Source: Ichthyophis bannanicus
Taxonomy: Eukaryota > Chordata > Amphibia > Gymnophiona > Ichthyophiidae
Length of the DNA stretch: 64,000 nt
Assembly: GCA_033557465.1 (NCBI GenBank)
Contig: CM066037.1
Span: 202,739,156-202,803,155, forward strand
Reading direction: 5' to 3'
The notes below the pieces were generated by a model. It saw only the letters and a program-made list of their open reading frames with translations, had not been told where the DNA came from and ran no database searches. The position numbers were made by a program, and so were the translations under genes. This document shows, piece after piece, positions 1 through 8,984 of this stretch (its first letter is position 1; each line of letters starts with the position of its first letter).

Positions 1-560
1 TGGCGCTCAGGTGTACCCTGACCGAACTGGATTTCAACCCTGTCTTCGAGAGGTGGAGGAGGTACTGGAGGATCCACCGGGTGGAGCAGGAGAACAGGTT
101 GATCTGAAGCTCGGAGCACCAGGTCGAGAAACGTTGCCACTTAAAGGCGTACGCCCGTCTCGTTAAGGCATTCCTTGACGTGAGGAGAATCTCCTCGACG
201 TGAGGAGAATCTCCTCGACGTCCTCCGGGAGGTGCAGTGGAGCTAAGGCGACCCATTCAGCCATCAGGCTGTAAGGGACAGCGAGGCCACGTTCGGGTGG
301 AACACCCGACCCTCCTCCTGTGTCAACAGGCCCGGAGTACAGGGGCTCGGATGAGAGCAAGAGCAGAAGCAGGAACCAAGGCTGTCGAGGCCACGAGGGG
401 GCAACGAGGATCACCGAAGCTCGGTCCCGCTGAACCTTGTAGTCCTCGCAATGAGAGGCGTGGGAGGGAACGTGTAAAGAAGGCCTGAGGTCCAGTTCAA
501 GAGGAACGCATCTGGGACTACCCTGCTCGGGTGCAGAACCGGGCCGTAGAAGTGGGGAAA
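1..560 (-). pseudogene. DIRS-B: 3' part of RNase H and N-terminal part of tyrosine recombinase
   Basis: The minus strand from about 560 to 330 encodes the end of a DIRS RT/RNase H protein, including a stretch like LLYTFPPTPL and a VAPSWPRQPW segment. From about 330 to the window edge it encodes the start of a tyrosine recombinase (LPEDVEEILL, then VRVHLSA at the edge). The catalytic part lies outside the window. The reading frame is broken; a 20-base unit is tandemly repeated at about 176-215, which shifts the frame. The piece continues at 6106, because DIRS-A was inserted into the RNase H region. Sequence and order match DIRS-C at 27.8-29.5 kb, so B and C form one family (II here). Confidence 0.8.
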
Positions 561-770
561 GCGTAGTTACTCACCTGTAACAGGTGATCTCCGGGAACAG
601 CAGGAATTTAGTCCTCACATATGGGTATCGTCGGTACCGATGGAGCCTGCGTGGGAACGCTCCCCATCGTCCAATAGGAACGCTTTTGGGAGCATCCCTC
701 AGCACATGCGCGCTGCCTTCCCGCCTTTCCAACGGTCCCTCTTCAGTTAAGTTTGTAGCTGAGTGAAAGG
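561..770. repeat. DIRS-A left inverted terminal repeat (sense 3' end)
   Basis: This repeat is an inverted copy of 5925-6105. Both share the palindrome tcggtaccga, the cctcacatatggg core and the block around ctcccaaaagcgttcctattgg in complementary orientation. Read on the coding strand, the outer end contains acaggtgagtaact, which resembles a splice donor. Confidence 0.85.
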
Positions 771-830
771 ATAGAGGGAGAGAGGAAAGAGAAAGAGAGA
801 GAGAGAGAGACAACTCCTAGGGGAGGTGGG

Positions 831-910
831 TGGGTTGTGAGGACTAAATTCCTGCTGTTCCCCGAGATCACCAGGAACAAGCAGGAATGTAGTCCTCACA
901 TAAGGGGACT
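831..910. repeat. DIRS-A internal complementary region
   Basis: This region holds the complement of the left end (ggactaaattcctgctgttcc) followed by the complement of the right end (aggaacaagcaggaatgtag). Such an ICR is diagnostic of DIRS elements and is thought to template the circular intermediate. Compared with the ICRs of F and G, about 30 bases at the exact junction are missing, probably lost between short CC repeats. That alone may make the copy non-replicating. Confidence 0.85.
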
Positions 911-1024
911 CCCTAGCTGAAGATGCCAGGGGGATAGTCCCTGGAAAGTGCTACCGTCGAATTAGAGAATTCTTCCTCCCATGGATCTCTGGCATCCCAC
1001 CAGGGTTGGTGGGTAGGAGTTGGT

Positions 1025-2170
1025 TTAAGCTTGAAAGAGATTTTGAAGAACAGCTTGGCCAAAGAAGGCATCCCAACGGGAGGCTTTATCTAGGCAGTAG
1101 TGGGCTGTGAAGGTGTGCACCGAAGCCCAGGTGGTTGCTCGACAAATGTCATCGATAGACACAGAGTGGAGATTAGCCATAGAAGCTGCCATGGCTCTCA
1201 CATTATGAGCTGTGACATGGTCATGAAGAGGAAGACCCTTACTCTCATAAGCAAAGGATATGCATTGGGCAATCCATTTAGATAAAGTTCTTTTGGAGAC
1301 TGGAAGTCCCAAATAACTAGGGTCAAAAGCTACAAAATGTTGTGAGGACTTTCTATGTTGCTGTGTTCTTTGTATGTAAAAGGCTAAGGCCCTTTTACAA
1401 TCCAAAGTATGAAGGTTTCTTTCTGCATTAGAGACGTGAGGCCTCGGAAAAAATACAGGAAGATAAATTGATTGGTTTAAATTAAAAGGCGAAACCACCT
1501 TTGGCATAAAGTGTGGGTGAGTTCGAAGAACAACCTTATCATGATGAAATCTAGTATAAGGAGGATCAGCCACTAAAGCTTGCAATTCACTAATGCGACG
1601 GGCAGAGGAGATTGCAATTAGGAAGATGACCTTCCAAGTCAAAAACGTAAGGGTTGTAGTGGCCAAAGGTTCAAAAGGCGGCTTCATGAGCTGCCCGAGA
1701 ACTAGATTTAGATCCCATGCCACCGGTGGTGGCTTGATGGGAGGTTTAGTTAATAAAAGGCCTCTCATAAATCTTGATAGGAGTGGATGAGAGGAAATTG
1801 GTTGTCCATTTAGAGGCTTATAAGAAGCTGCAATTGCACTAAGATGGACTCTTACCGAATTGGTCTTTAACCCAGAATTCGATAAGTGAAGGAGATACTC
1901 TAGTATCGATTCTAGGGGTATCACCAGGGGGTTTAATCCCCTCTTGGAGCACCATATAGTAAAACGTTTCCACTTGAAGGCATAAGATCTTCTTGTGGAA
2001 AGTTTCCTAGAAGCCTGAAGGATATCTTTTACCTGCTGGGACAGGTTGAAATCCTGGAGATCTAAGCCTTCAGCAACCAGGCCATGAGGTGCAGGGACTG
2101 GGGATTCGGGTCCAGAGGTGACGCTTGAGAGAGATGCAGAATCAGGGAATACCACGTTTGGCGTGGCCAT
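1025..2170 (-). CDS. DIRS-A tyrosine recombinase
   Basis: The frame encodes 381 residues of a lambda-integrase-type recombinase that would integrate the circular DNA copy. The N-terminal core-binding part contains RRSYAFKWKRFTIWC and VRVHLSAIAASYKPLNG. The catalytic part shows the first arginine in SSARRISELQAL, the HxxR box in TAHNVRAMAAS and the nucleophile tyrosine in FTAHYCLD near the C terminus. All key residues are present and the frame is open. Its start overlaps the end of the RT/RNase H frame by about 110 bases in another frame, a usual DIRS layout. The start at 2170 is the first ATG of the open frame and could lie elsewhere. Confidence 0.9.
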   Translation of the reverse strand: MATPNVVFPDSASLSSVTSGPESPVPAPHGLVAEGLDLQDFNLSQQVKDILQASRKLSTRRSYAFKWKRFTIWCSKRGLNPLVIPLESILEYLLHLSNSGLKTNSVRVHLSAIAASYKPLNGQPISSHPLLSRFMRGLLLTKPPIKPPPVAWDLNLVLGQLMKPPFEPLATTTLTFLTWKVIFLIAISSARRISELQALVADPPYTRFHHDKVVLRTHPHFMPKVVSPFNLNQSIYLPVFFPRPHVSNAERNLHTLDCKRALAFYIQRTQQHRKSSQHFVAFDPSYLGLPVSKRTLSKWIAQCISFAYESKGLPLHDHVTAHNVRAMAASMANLHSVSIDDICRATTWASVHTFTAHYCLDKASRWDAFFGQAVLQNLFQA

Positions 2171-3956
2171 CGTGGTGCTACGAGAATCATGCGACCCGTG
2201 TCTCTCTGAAGCTTGAAGAGTGTTTTGGGGATGAGGAGAATGGGTGGGAAGGCATAAAGGAAGTCCTGACCCCAGTTAAGGAGGAAGGCATCCCTTGCCT
2301 GACAGTTGTGCGCCGGAATCCGGGAACAGAACCGGGGAAGTTTGGCATTCAGTGGACTTGCAAAGAGGTCTACGTCTGGAGTGCCCCAGAGATGAAATAT
2401 CTTTGCCACCTGGTCTAGGTGGAGTGACCATTCGTGAGGTAGCAGTACTCGACTGAGTTTGTCTGCCCGAAGGTTTTGAATGCCTGGAAGATATACCACT
2501 AGAAGGTGAATGTGATGCTCTCTGGCGAGAGCCCATAGTCATAAAGCTTCGTTGCATAACAATAGAGAGCCTGTCCCGCCCTGCTTGTTCACATAGAACA
2601 TGACTACCTGATTGTCCGTCTGGACTAGGACTGTCTTGTAGCTGAGCTGGGCATGGAACACTCGAAGAGCTAAATAAATTGCTCTTAATTCCAGGAGGTT
2701 TACATGTAAACCAACCTCCTGTGGAGTCCAGGTGCCCTGGGTAGAGAGATGATTCAAGTGTGCTCCCCAACCCACCTGTGATGCATCTGTTGTTAGGGTG
2801 GCCTGAAAGAGGGGTTGATGGAAAGAAGACCCCACTGTCAGATTTTCTAGTGATTGCCACCACTGTGTGGAGAGGGTCCACTGAGCTGCTCGCATGTGGA
2901 GGCAAGCATATGGGACTCCATGAACTGTGGATGCCATGTGTCCCAGTAACTGCAGTAGTTCCCGAGCAGTGAGGGAGGATTTGCCTGCTGCTTGGGAAGC
3001 TAGCTGCATAATGCGAAGACACCGGGCTTGTCGAAGGAAAGCCCTTGCCTGTCTGGTATCCAGACAGGTTCCTATGAATTCTAGGCATTGGGAAGGAACT
3101 AGTTGAGACTTCGGGAAGTTTATTTCCAATTCCAAATATTGGAGGATTCGCATTGTACGGGACAGTGCAGTGCTGGCCTCTGCGACTGTGGAAGCTCAAA
3201 TGAGCCAGTCGCCTAAATAAGGGAAGACAAAATCCCCAGGGTTCGTAGAAATGCTGCTACTACTGCCCTGCATTTCGTGAACACCCTTGGTGCTGACGCC
3301 AGACCAAAAGGAAGAACCCTGTACTGTAAATGTCTTCCCTTGAAAAGGAAATGTAAAAATTTCCTGTGATCTGGATGGATGAGAATGTGAGTGTATGCAT
3401 CCTTTAAGTCTAGAGAGCAAAGCAAGTCCTTGCTTTGAAGGTATGGCAGAAGAGTTCCTAGAGAAATCATTTTGAATTTCTCTTGAAACAGATATTTGTT
3501 CAATTCTCTGAGGTCTGGAATGGGTCTGTGTCCCCCTGTTTTCTTTGGAATAAGAAATAGGGGGAGTAAAACCCTGTCACCTGTTGAAAAATGGGTACTT
3601 CCTCTATTGCCCCTTGGGCAAGAAGTGTGGAGACCTCGTGAACTAGCAGACTGTCTGCAGAGGTTTGTGAATTGAATTGCTTTAGAACTGTAGGAGGGGG
3701 TATGCTGTGAAAATGAAGTTTGTACCCCTCTCCTACAATGGACAAAGTCCAATCTTCTGCTGTTATCTGATGCCATCTGTTGACAAAGTGGCATAACCTG
3801 CCTGGAATATTGGGGGGGTTTGGGACCCCTCAGAGGCAGAAAGGCAAAGGTCTCTAGGAAGGAGTCAAAGCCCTTGAGGGGGCTGAACCTGGAGAGCTGG
3901 TTGGGCTCTCGGGCCTTTTGGTTTCTTTTGCTGTCTGGTTTGTCCCTTTTGGGCAA
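2062..3956 (-). pseudogene. DIRS-A reverse transcriptase-RNase H, disrupted
   Basis: This is the polymerase region of DIRS. It holds the RT core (DLRELNKYLF, LCSLDLKDAYTHILIHP, VLPFGLASAPRVFTKC), then RNase H (LTTDASQVGWGAH, LLELRAIYLAL, VQTDNQVVMFYVNKQGG), then the DLFASP tail. Lesions are visible. One T is missing near 3235 (compare the F and G copies). The active-site box is YLGDW where intact copies have YLDDW. Two arginine CGA codons are TGA stops, after WLI at about 3196 and in NEALRLW at about 2539. The frame is otherwise continuous, so decay is recent to moderate. It follows gag directly and overlaps the recombinase start. Confidence 0.9.
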
Positions 3957-3969
3957 CCTGACCTGGAGT

Positions 3970-5706
3970 CTAGCTCTGCTGGGTATAGGAAGGATAAAAC
4001 TTCCTCTTTTTGCTAAAAAAGGGTTTTTTATAAGGTTTCCTTTTGGCTGGAGTGGCTGTAGACTTTGACAATCTATCTAAGGTAGAATTGTCAGCATCTA
4101 ACTCGTTAGCCTTTTCCTGCCAGTTCTTGCCGAAGAGATTCTCCCCCGTGCAAGGAATGTTGCATAACTTGTCCTGTACCCAAGTCTCCAAGTCTGATGC
4201 CTGTAGCCAGGCAATCCGTCGTGCACCAATGGCAATAGCAGAAGTTCTGCTGATGCATTCGAAGCAGTCAAAGGCAAACTTGGAGAAATCTTGAGCATGC
4301 TTAACTAGAGCAAGAAAATCTCGTCTCTTATCATCTGGGAGACATGGGCTCATAAGTTCCAAGTCTCCTGTGACTTCCTTAAGGAACATTCCCATATATA
4401 GGATACATGAACTGATCCTAGCTGAAAGCATGGAAGATTGAAAAGTTCTACATCCAAAAGCATCCAGAGTCCTGCATTCACGACCTGGAGGGTTGGATGC
4501 ATGCCTCTTTGCACTTTTCATCCTACGCATGGCTGATTCCACTACCATTGAATGGTGTGGCAGCTGAGTTTTCTGAAATGCAGGACATGGTGGTACTCGA
4601 TACATAGTATCAAGTCTCCTAGAGTGGGGAGAAGTAGTCAGAGGTGTCTCCCACATTCTGAGCATCAAGCTATGCAGAATTTCATGGATAGGCAGAGTAG
4701 CTGCCTCCTTAGGAGCTTTAGGATATTGGAGGATTTCCAATTCCTTTGCTCTGGGTTCCTCTTCAGGAGCTACTGTGATTGATAGACCTTTGGCCATATC
4801 ACGGATGAAATCCTGAAATAACATGTCCTCTGGAGGTGACATTCTGCGTTGGGGAGAAGAGGGATCTTCTAGGAGAAACCCTCTAGTGCCAGTAGAATTG
4901 TCAGAGTCTTCGGAATCGGAGGAATCAAAGTATTCCTGACCCCGATGCTCTTGCAAAGCACGATCCCGGTACCGATCGAAGTCGGTACCGAGGTGACCCT
5001 GTACCGCTTTATCCACTCCAGCCAGAGGTGGCCTAGGAAGAGCTCCCACCGGGGCCGGTACCGGCATCGTCGGTGTCGGTACTGGTGTCTGTACCTGTGT
5101 TGGTACCGGCATCGGTGTCGATGTCGGCACCAGTGCCCTTGGGACCACCAGTACCGCAGCTGAAAGAAGAGCTGCGATACTGTGTTTGATAGCAAGAAAC
5201 CTCTGGTCTATCGACGCTGCCGATGCCTGGGTGTCGGTACCGGTAAGAACGGCCGGAACCCCTGAGCATGGCACAGGTAGTTCTTGCGAGGTTGAGGCCT
5301 CGAGAACATTCTGAAGCCCCATCGATGCTTTGGAAGCCGAAGCCTCCCGCTGGGGCTGTTTTGCCGGTGTGGTTCCCTCAAGGGCAATGCCAATGGCCTC
5401 TCGATGCTTAGGAGGAGAGCTACCTTTTGAGGACCGGCTTTTGTGTTTAGTTACCTGAGATCCATGGGAGGAAGAAGAGGCCCTTGACGATGTTGATGCA
5501 ATGGATATGGCATCTGAAGAAAAGAGGGTACCCAGCTTTGCGGCCTGGTTCTGCCTTCCTCTTTTGGTCATCCCCATGCAGGAGAGACATTCAGTTGGAG
5601 AATGATCAGGTCCTAAACATTTTAGACACCAATCATGGGTGTCAGTGACGGAAATGGTACTGCCACGCTTAGTACATTTTTTAAAACCACTAGTTGGCTT
5701 TTCCAT
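3970..5706 (-). CDS. DIRS-A gag-like protein
   Basis: The open frame is 578 residues. The N terminus has a Cys/His cluster (residues about 11-45: KKC, THDWCLKCLGPDH, CLSC), as in DIRS gag; one of the expected cysteines in the first pair is arginine here (CTKRG against CTKCG in F and G). A Ser-rich basic stretch, a Pro/Thr/Val repeat segment (about residues 185-225) and an acidic SSDSEDSD patch follow. A helical domain (RMWETPLTTSPHSRRLDTMYRVPP, split here only for display, and VESAMRRMKSAKRH) comes next. This C-terminal type is known from the LAP2-alpha C terminus, which was co-opted from a DIRS-like gag. The end is a few tens of residues shorter than in F. Confidence 0.85.
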   Translation of the reverse strand: MEKPTSGFKKCTKRGSTISVTDTHDWCLKCLGPDHSPTECLSCMGMTKRGRQNQAAKLGTLFSSDAISIASTSSRASSSSHGSQVTKHKSRSSKGSSPPKHREAIGIALEGTTPAKQPQREASASKASMGLQNVLEASTSQELPVPCSGVPAVLTGTDTQASAASIDQRFLAIKHSIAALLSAAVLVVPRALVPTSTPMPVPTQVQTPVPTPTMPVPAPVGALPRPPLAGVDKAVQGHLGTDFDRYRDRALQEHRGQEYFDSSDSEDSDNSTGTRGFLLEDPSSPQRRMSPPEDMLFQDFIRDMAKGLSITVAPEEEPRAKELEILQYPKAPKEAATLPIHEILHSLMLRMWETPLTTSPHSRRLDTMYRVPPCPAFQKTQLPHHSMVVESAMRRMKSAKRHASNPPGRECRTLDAFGCRTFQSSMLSARISSCILYMGMFLKEVTGDLELMSPCLPDDKRRDFLALVKHAQDFSKFAFDCFECISRTSAIAIGARRIAWLQASDLETWVQDKLCNIPCTGENLFGKNWQEKANELDADNSTLDRLSKSTATPAKRKPYKKPFFSKKRKFYPSYTQQS

Positions 5707-6105
5707 GATTTAGGAAAAATGGGGCCTAATGCCCAAAATGGCACCTAGTACCAAAAAGGAAAGTTTCTGAAAAGAAACAGTCTAAGTTTAAGGGGGGGGG
5801 GGGGGTTTGTATGAAAAGAAAAGAACCGGCGGTACCGGTAGGCGTCGTGCGGTAGGCAAACGCGACCACAAGAAATAATTTTAAAGACGGAATTTTCTGC
5901 GGTGACAGGGAATAGGTCCTGTTGGCTCCGCGGAAAACAAGGAACTGAAGAGGGACAGTTGGAAAGGCGGGAAGGCAGTGCGCATGTGCTGAGGGATGCT
6001 CCCAAAAGCGTTCCTATTGGACGCTGTGGAGCGTTCCCGCGCAGGCTCCATCGGTACCGACGATACCCATATGTGAGGACTACATTCCTGCTTGTTCCTG
6101 GAGAT
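5707..6105. repeat. DIRS-A leader and right inverted terminal repeat (sense 5' end)
   Basis: Bases 5707-5924 are a non-coding leader with a G-run (5791-5806) and the palindromic gcggtaccggtagg. Bases 5925-6105 are the inverted copy of 561-770, ending ccatatgtgagg and then cttgttcctggagat. Sense transcription should start near here, but I see no clear TATA box. Confidence 0.8.
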
Positions 6106-7560
6106 GCTGCGCGTTCACCGGACTGGCAAACAGGTCCATGGATGGGGTCCCCCACCGAAGGAACAAGACGTCGGTGACCTCTGGATCCAAGCGCCATGAG
6201 GACATTCTCCTGGCCTGAAAGGTAGACCGCTCGCAGGGTCATCCCTTGACGAGACGCCAAGGACGATCGCCTCTCGGCAGAGGAGGCGTGATCCTGTATC
6301 CCCCTTTTTGTTGATGTAAAACATGGCTACCCTGTTGTCGGTCTGCACGAGCACCGACGTCCCCCTCAGATAGCCCTCGACAGCCATCAGAGCCCATCGA
6401 ACTGCCCGAAACTCAAGCAGGTTGATCTTCTGCCGAGACTCCTAGGGCAACCACTGCCCCTGGGTGCACAATGCGCCGAAGTGGGCACCCCAACCACAGC
6501 AGTGAAGCATCCGTCGTTAGGACGAGCTTGTGCTGTGGGATCTGGAAGGGCATTCCCCAAAGGAGACTTCGGGGGTCCCGCCACCAACCCAGGGAGTTGT
6601 TGAGATTTCAGGAGACCCGGATAGGGTCTCTGAGGTGGCCGAAGGCCTAGCTCCATTGCGCCCTGAGGCATCACTGGGCTGTCCGCATGTGCATACGGGC
6701 GTGGGGGACCACATGGACAGTGGAGGCCATGTGTCCTAGGAGGCGCAGCATGGCCCATGCCATAACTCAAGCCTTGCTGTGGACCTGGGCTGCCACGGCC
6801 TGGAGGCGGTCTGCCTGGTCCTCCGTGTTGAGGTGGGAACCGATGAACTCCAGGATCCGCACCGGCTCAATGTGGGACTTGAAGTATGTGATCAAGAATC
6901 GTTCATGACGCCACAAGGCAGGCTTCATCGATCGAGGCCCCCGTGACGAGCCAGTCGTCGAGGTAGGGGAAGACGGGTATGCTCTACCACCTGAGGGAGG
7001 CAGTCACCACGGAGAGACACTTTGTGCAAACCCGCGGTGCAGACGCGCGCCCGAAGGGGAGCACCCTGTACCGGTAGTGTTCCCCCTGCACTCTGAAGCG
7101 CAAGTATTGCCTGTGTTGGGGGTGGATTAGGATGTGGGCGTAAGAATCCCTGAGGTCCAAAGAGCATAGCCAATCGTCCTGCTGAAGGAAGGGCAGCCGG
7201 ATGCCAAGAGATAACATTTTGAACTTCTCCCACACCAGGAACTTGTTTAGGTTCCAGAGGTCGAGGATGGGGCGTAGGCCCCCTGTCTTTTTCAGAACGA
7301 GAAAGTAGCGGGAGTACAACCCATTTGCCTCAAAGGTGCAGCGGTACCTTCTCAACCACCTGCTGCGCGAGGAGGTTGGACAGCTCCCGCTGCAAGAAGG
7401 ACTGGTGCGATAGGAGCCGAGTAGATTCTGCTGGCGAGAAGGGTGCCTGTCCAGGCGGAGATGATATCCATCCCGGATCTCTCGGAGGACCCAGGTATCT
7501 GACATGATCGACGCCCACTGCGGGGCGAAGAGGGACAGGCGTCCCCCCACCGGCAGAAGT
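6106..7560 (-). pseudogene. DIRS-B reverse transcriptase-RNase H, frameshifted
   Basis: The frames between 6115 and 7670 give RT pieces (DLWNLNKFL, LCSLDLRDSYAHILIHP, VLPFGRASAPRVCTKC). A VFPYLDDWLV box is legible on the minus strand at about 6940-6970 in a different frame. RNase H pieces follow (VQTDNRVAMFYINKKG). Several frameshifts separate them. The catalytic YLDD is still readable. The gene stops at 6106 at the DIRS-A junction and continues at 560. GC content is higher than in DIRS-A. Confidence 0.85.
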
Positions 7561-7593
7561 GTTGTCAGGGGGCGAGAGGCTATGCCGTCAGCA

Positions 7594-8560
7594 TCAAAAA
7601 CCCTGCAGGGGTTGGGGTGGTGCCAGTTGCTGGGCCTTAGGCCCTTTAGGCTTGCGAAGGCCATGCACACCTCCCTTCCCCTGCGTGCCCGGAGTCGGCG
7701 CAGGGGTGGGCGGGAAAAGAGGGTAACCCCAGTAGGGGAGTCCCTTCCTGTGGAAGAACGGCTTCTTTGTTTTCTGTTTCTTCTGAGGGAGGGAGGAGCT
7801 CTTACGTGAGAGACGGGTTCGAGAGATGAACTCCATTTCTATCTCAGTGGCCCTATCCTCCATAGGTTTACCAAACAGCAGCTCGCCAAGGCAGGGGACG
7901 TCCAGGAGCTTCTCCTGGACCCACTGTTCCAGGACCGAGAATTGGAGCCATGCCTGGCGTCGGGCAGCACGCCACTCGGGCGGGGGACTCAAATCTGTCA
8001 TACGCAGCGAGGGAGAGGTACTTTGAGCACTCTGCAACAGATCTTAGAAGGGTTTGGAACCGGAAAAGGGGTTCACCCCCGAGGCCTGCGGAGAACCCGC
8101 TGAGCTCTTTGCTGAGGTCACGTAGGAACATGCCCATATACAACTGGCATGCCTGGATGCGACATGTGAGCATGGACCCTTGATAGGCCTTGCGCCCAAG
8201 TGCATTGAGAGCTCTCGACTCCCTGCCCGGGGGGACCGAAGAGTGCGACTTCGGGCTCTTTTGCTTTCGCATCGCCGACTCCACTACCATGGAAGTGTGT
8301 GGGAGCTGGGTCTTCCTGAACCCCGGGCCCCGTTGGACCCTGTACATAGCATCAAGGTGCTTGCTCACTATGGGGACTGAAGCAGATGTCTCCCACATGC
8401 GGAGGAGCAGCCTCAACAAAATGGAAGGAACTGGAACAGTAAGAGACTCCCGAGGCGGGGACTCATACTTTAGAATATCGAGCTCTTCATCTCGTGGCTC
8501 CTCTTCAACCTGCGTAGCCAGGCTGAGAGCCCGTCCCATGTCCCGCACGAACACTAGAAA
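7594..8560 (-). pseudogene. DIRS-B gag, central and C-terminal part
   Basis: Frames 7868-8554 and 7594-8037 encode the helical gag region (FVRDMGRALSLATQ, RLLLRMWETSASVP, VESAMRKQKSPKSH, CQLYMGMFLRDLSKEL). The basic C terminus follows in a shifted frame (GELLFGKPMEDRATEIE). The protein matches DIRS-C gag at 30.8-33.4 kb. The 5' part of this gene lies beyond DIRS-G at 24965-25516. A frameshift near 7900-8000 breaks the frame. Confidence 0.8.
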
Positions 8561-8770
8561 AGCACAGTTACTTTCCTGTAACAGGTGATCTCTGGGAACA
8601 TCAGGAATAAGTCTTCACATATGGTATCGTCGGTACCGACGGAGCCTGCGTGGGAACGCTCCCCAGCGTCCAATAGGAAAGCTTTTGGGAGCATCCCACA
8701 GCACCTGTGTGCTGCTTACCCGCCTTTCCCAACCGCCTATCTCCAGTTCGAGTTTTAAAGCTGAGACAAA
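8561..8770. repeat. DIRS-G left inverted terminal repeat
   Basis: The repeat matches the complement of 24775-24964, sharing tcggtaccga, gggaacgctccccagcgtcc and aaagcttttgggagcatccc. The purine-rich stretch at about 8768-8805 follows it. Confidence 0.85.
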
Positions 8771-8825
8771 GAGAGAGAGAGGGAAGGAAAGATAGAGAGA
8801 TACAACTCCTAGGGGAGTTGGGTGG

Positions 8826-8935
8826 GTTGTGAAGACTTATTCCTGCTGTTCCCAGAGATCACCTATTACAGGTAAGTAACTGTGCTATCTCCAGGAACAA
8901 GCAGGACTGAGTCTTCACATATGGGGACTCCCTAG
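8826..8935. repeat. DIRS-G internal complementary region
   Basis: The ICR reads as the complement of the left end (ttcccagagatcacc ... aggtaagtaactgtgct) joined to the complement of the right end (atctccaggaacaagcagg). The joint gtgct/atctcc defines the two termini at 8561 and 24964. On the window plus strand it shows aggtaagt followed 18-20 bases later by tctccag. Confidence 0.9.
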
Positions 8936-8984
8936 CTGCAGATGCCAGGGAGAGACCCCAGAGTTGTGTGTCCCTGAAAAGGGC

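Larger units (their letters stand above)
561..6105 (-). mobile_element. DIRS-A, near full-length DIRS retrotransposon (family I)
   Basis: This is a tyrosine-recombinase retrotransposon with inverted terminal repeats (about 561-770 and 5925-6105), an ICR (831-910), recombinase, RT/RNase H and gag, all read on the minus strand. No LTRs or integrase are present, as expected for DIRS. Its host is DIRS-B: the RNase H frame of B stops at 560 and resumes at 6106. No obvious target duplication is seen, which fits recombinase-mediated integration. Gag and recombinase are open, but the RT frame carries several lesions, so the copy is probably inactive. F and G belong to the same family. Confidence 0.92.

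Noticed and set aside
1025..6105. A methyltransferase domain as found in some DIRS lineages
   Set aside because: I looked between RNase H and recombinase in A, C, E and F; the two frames overlap directly and leave no room for it.
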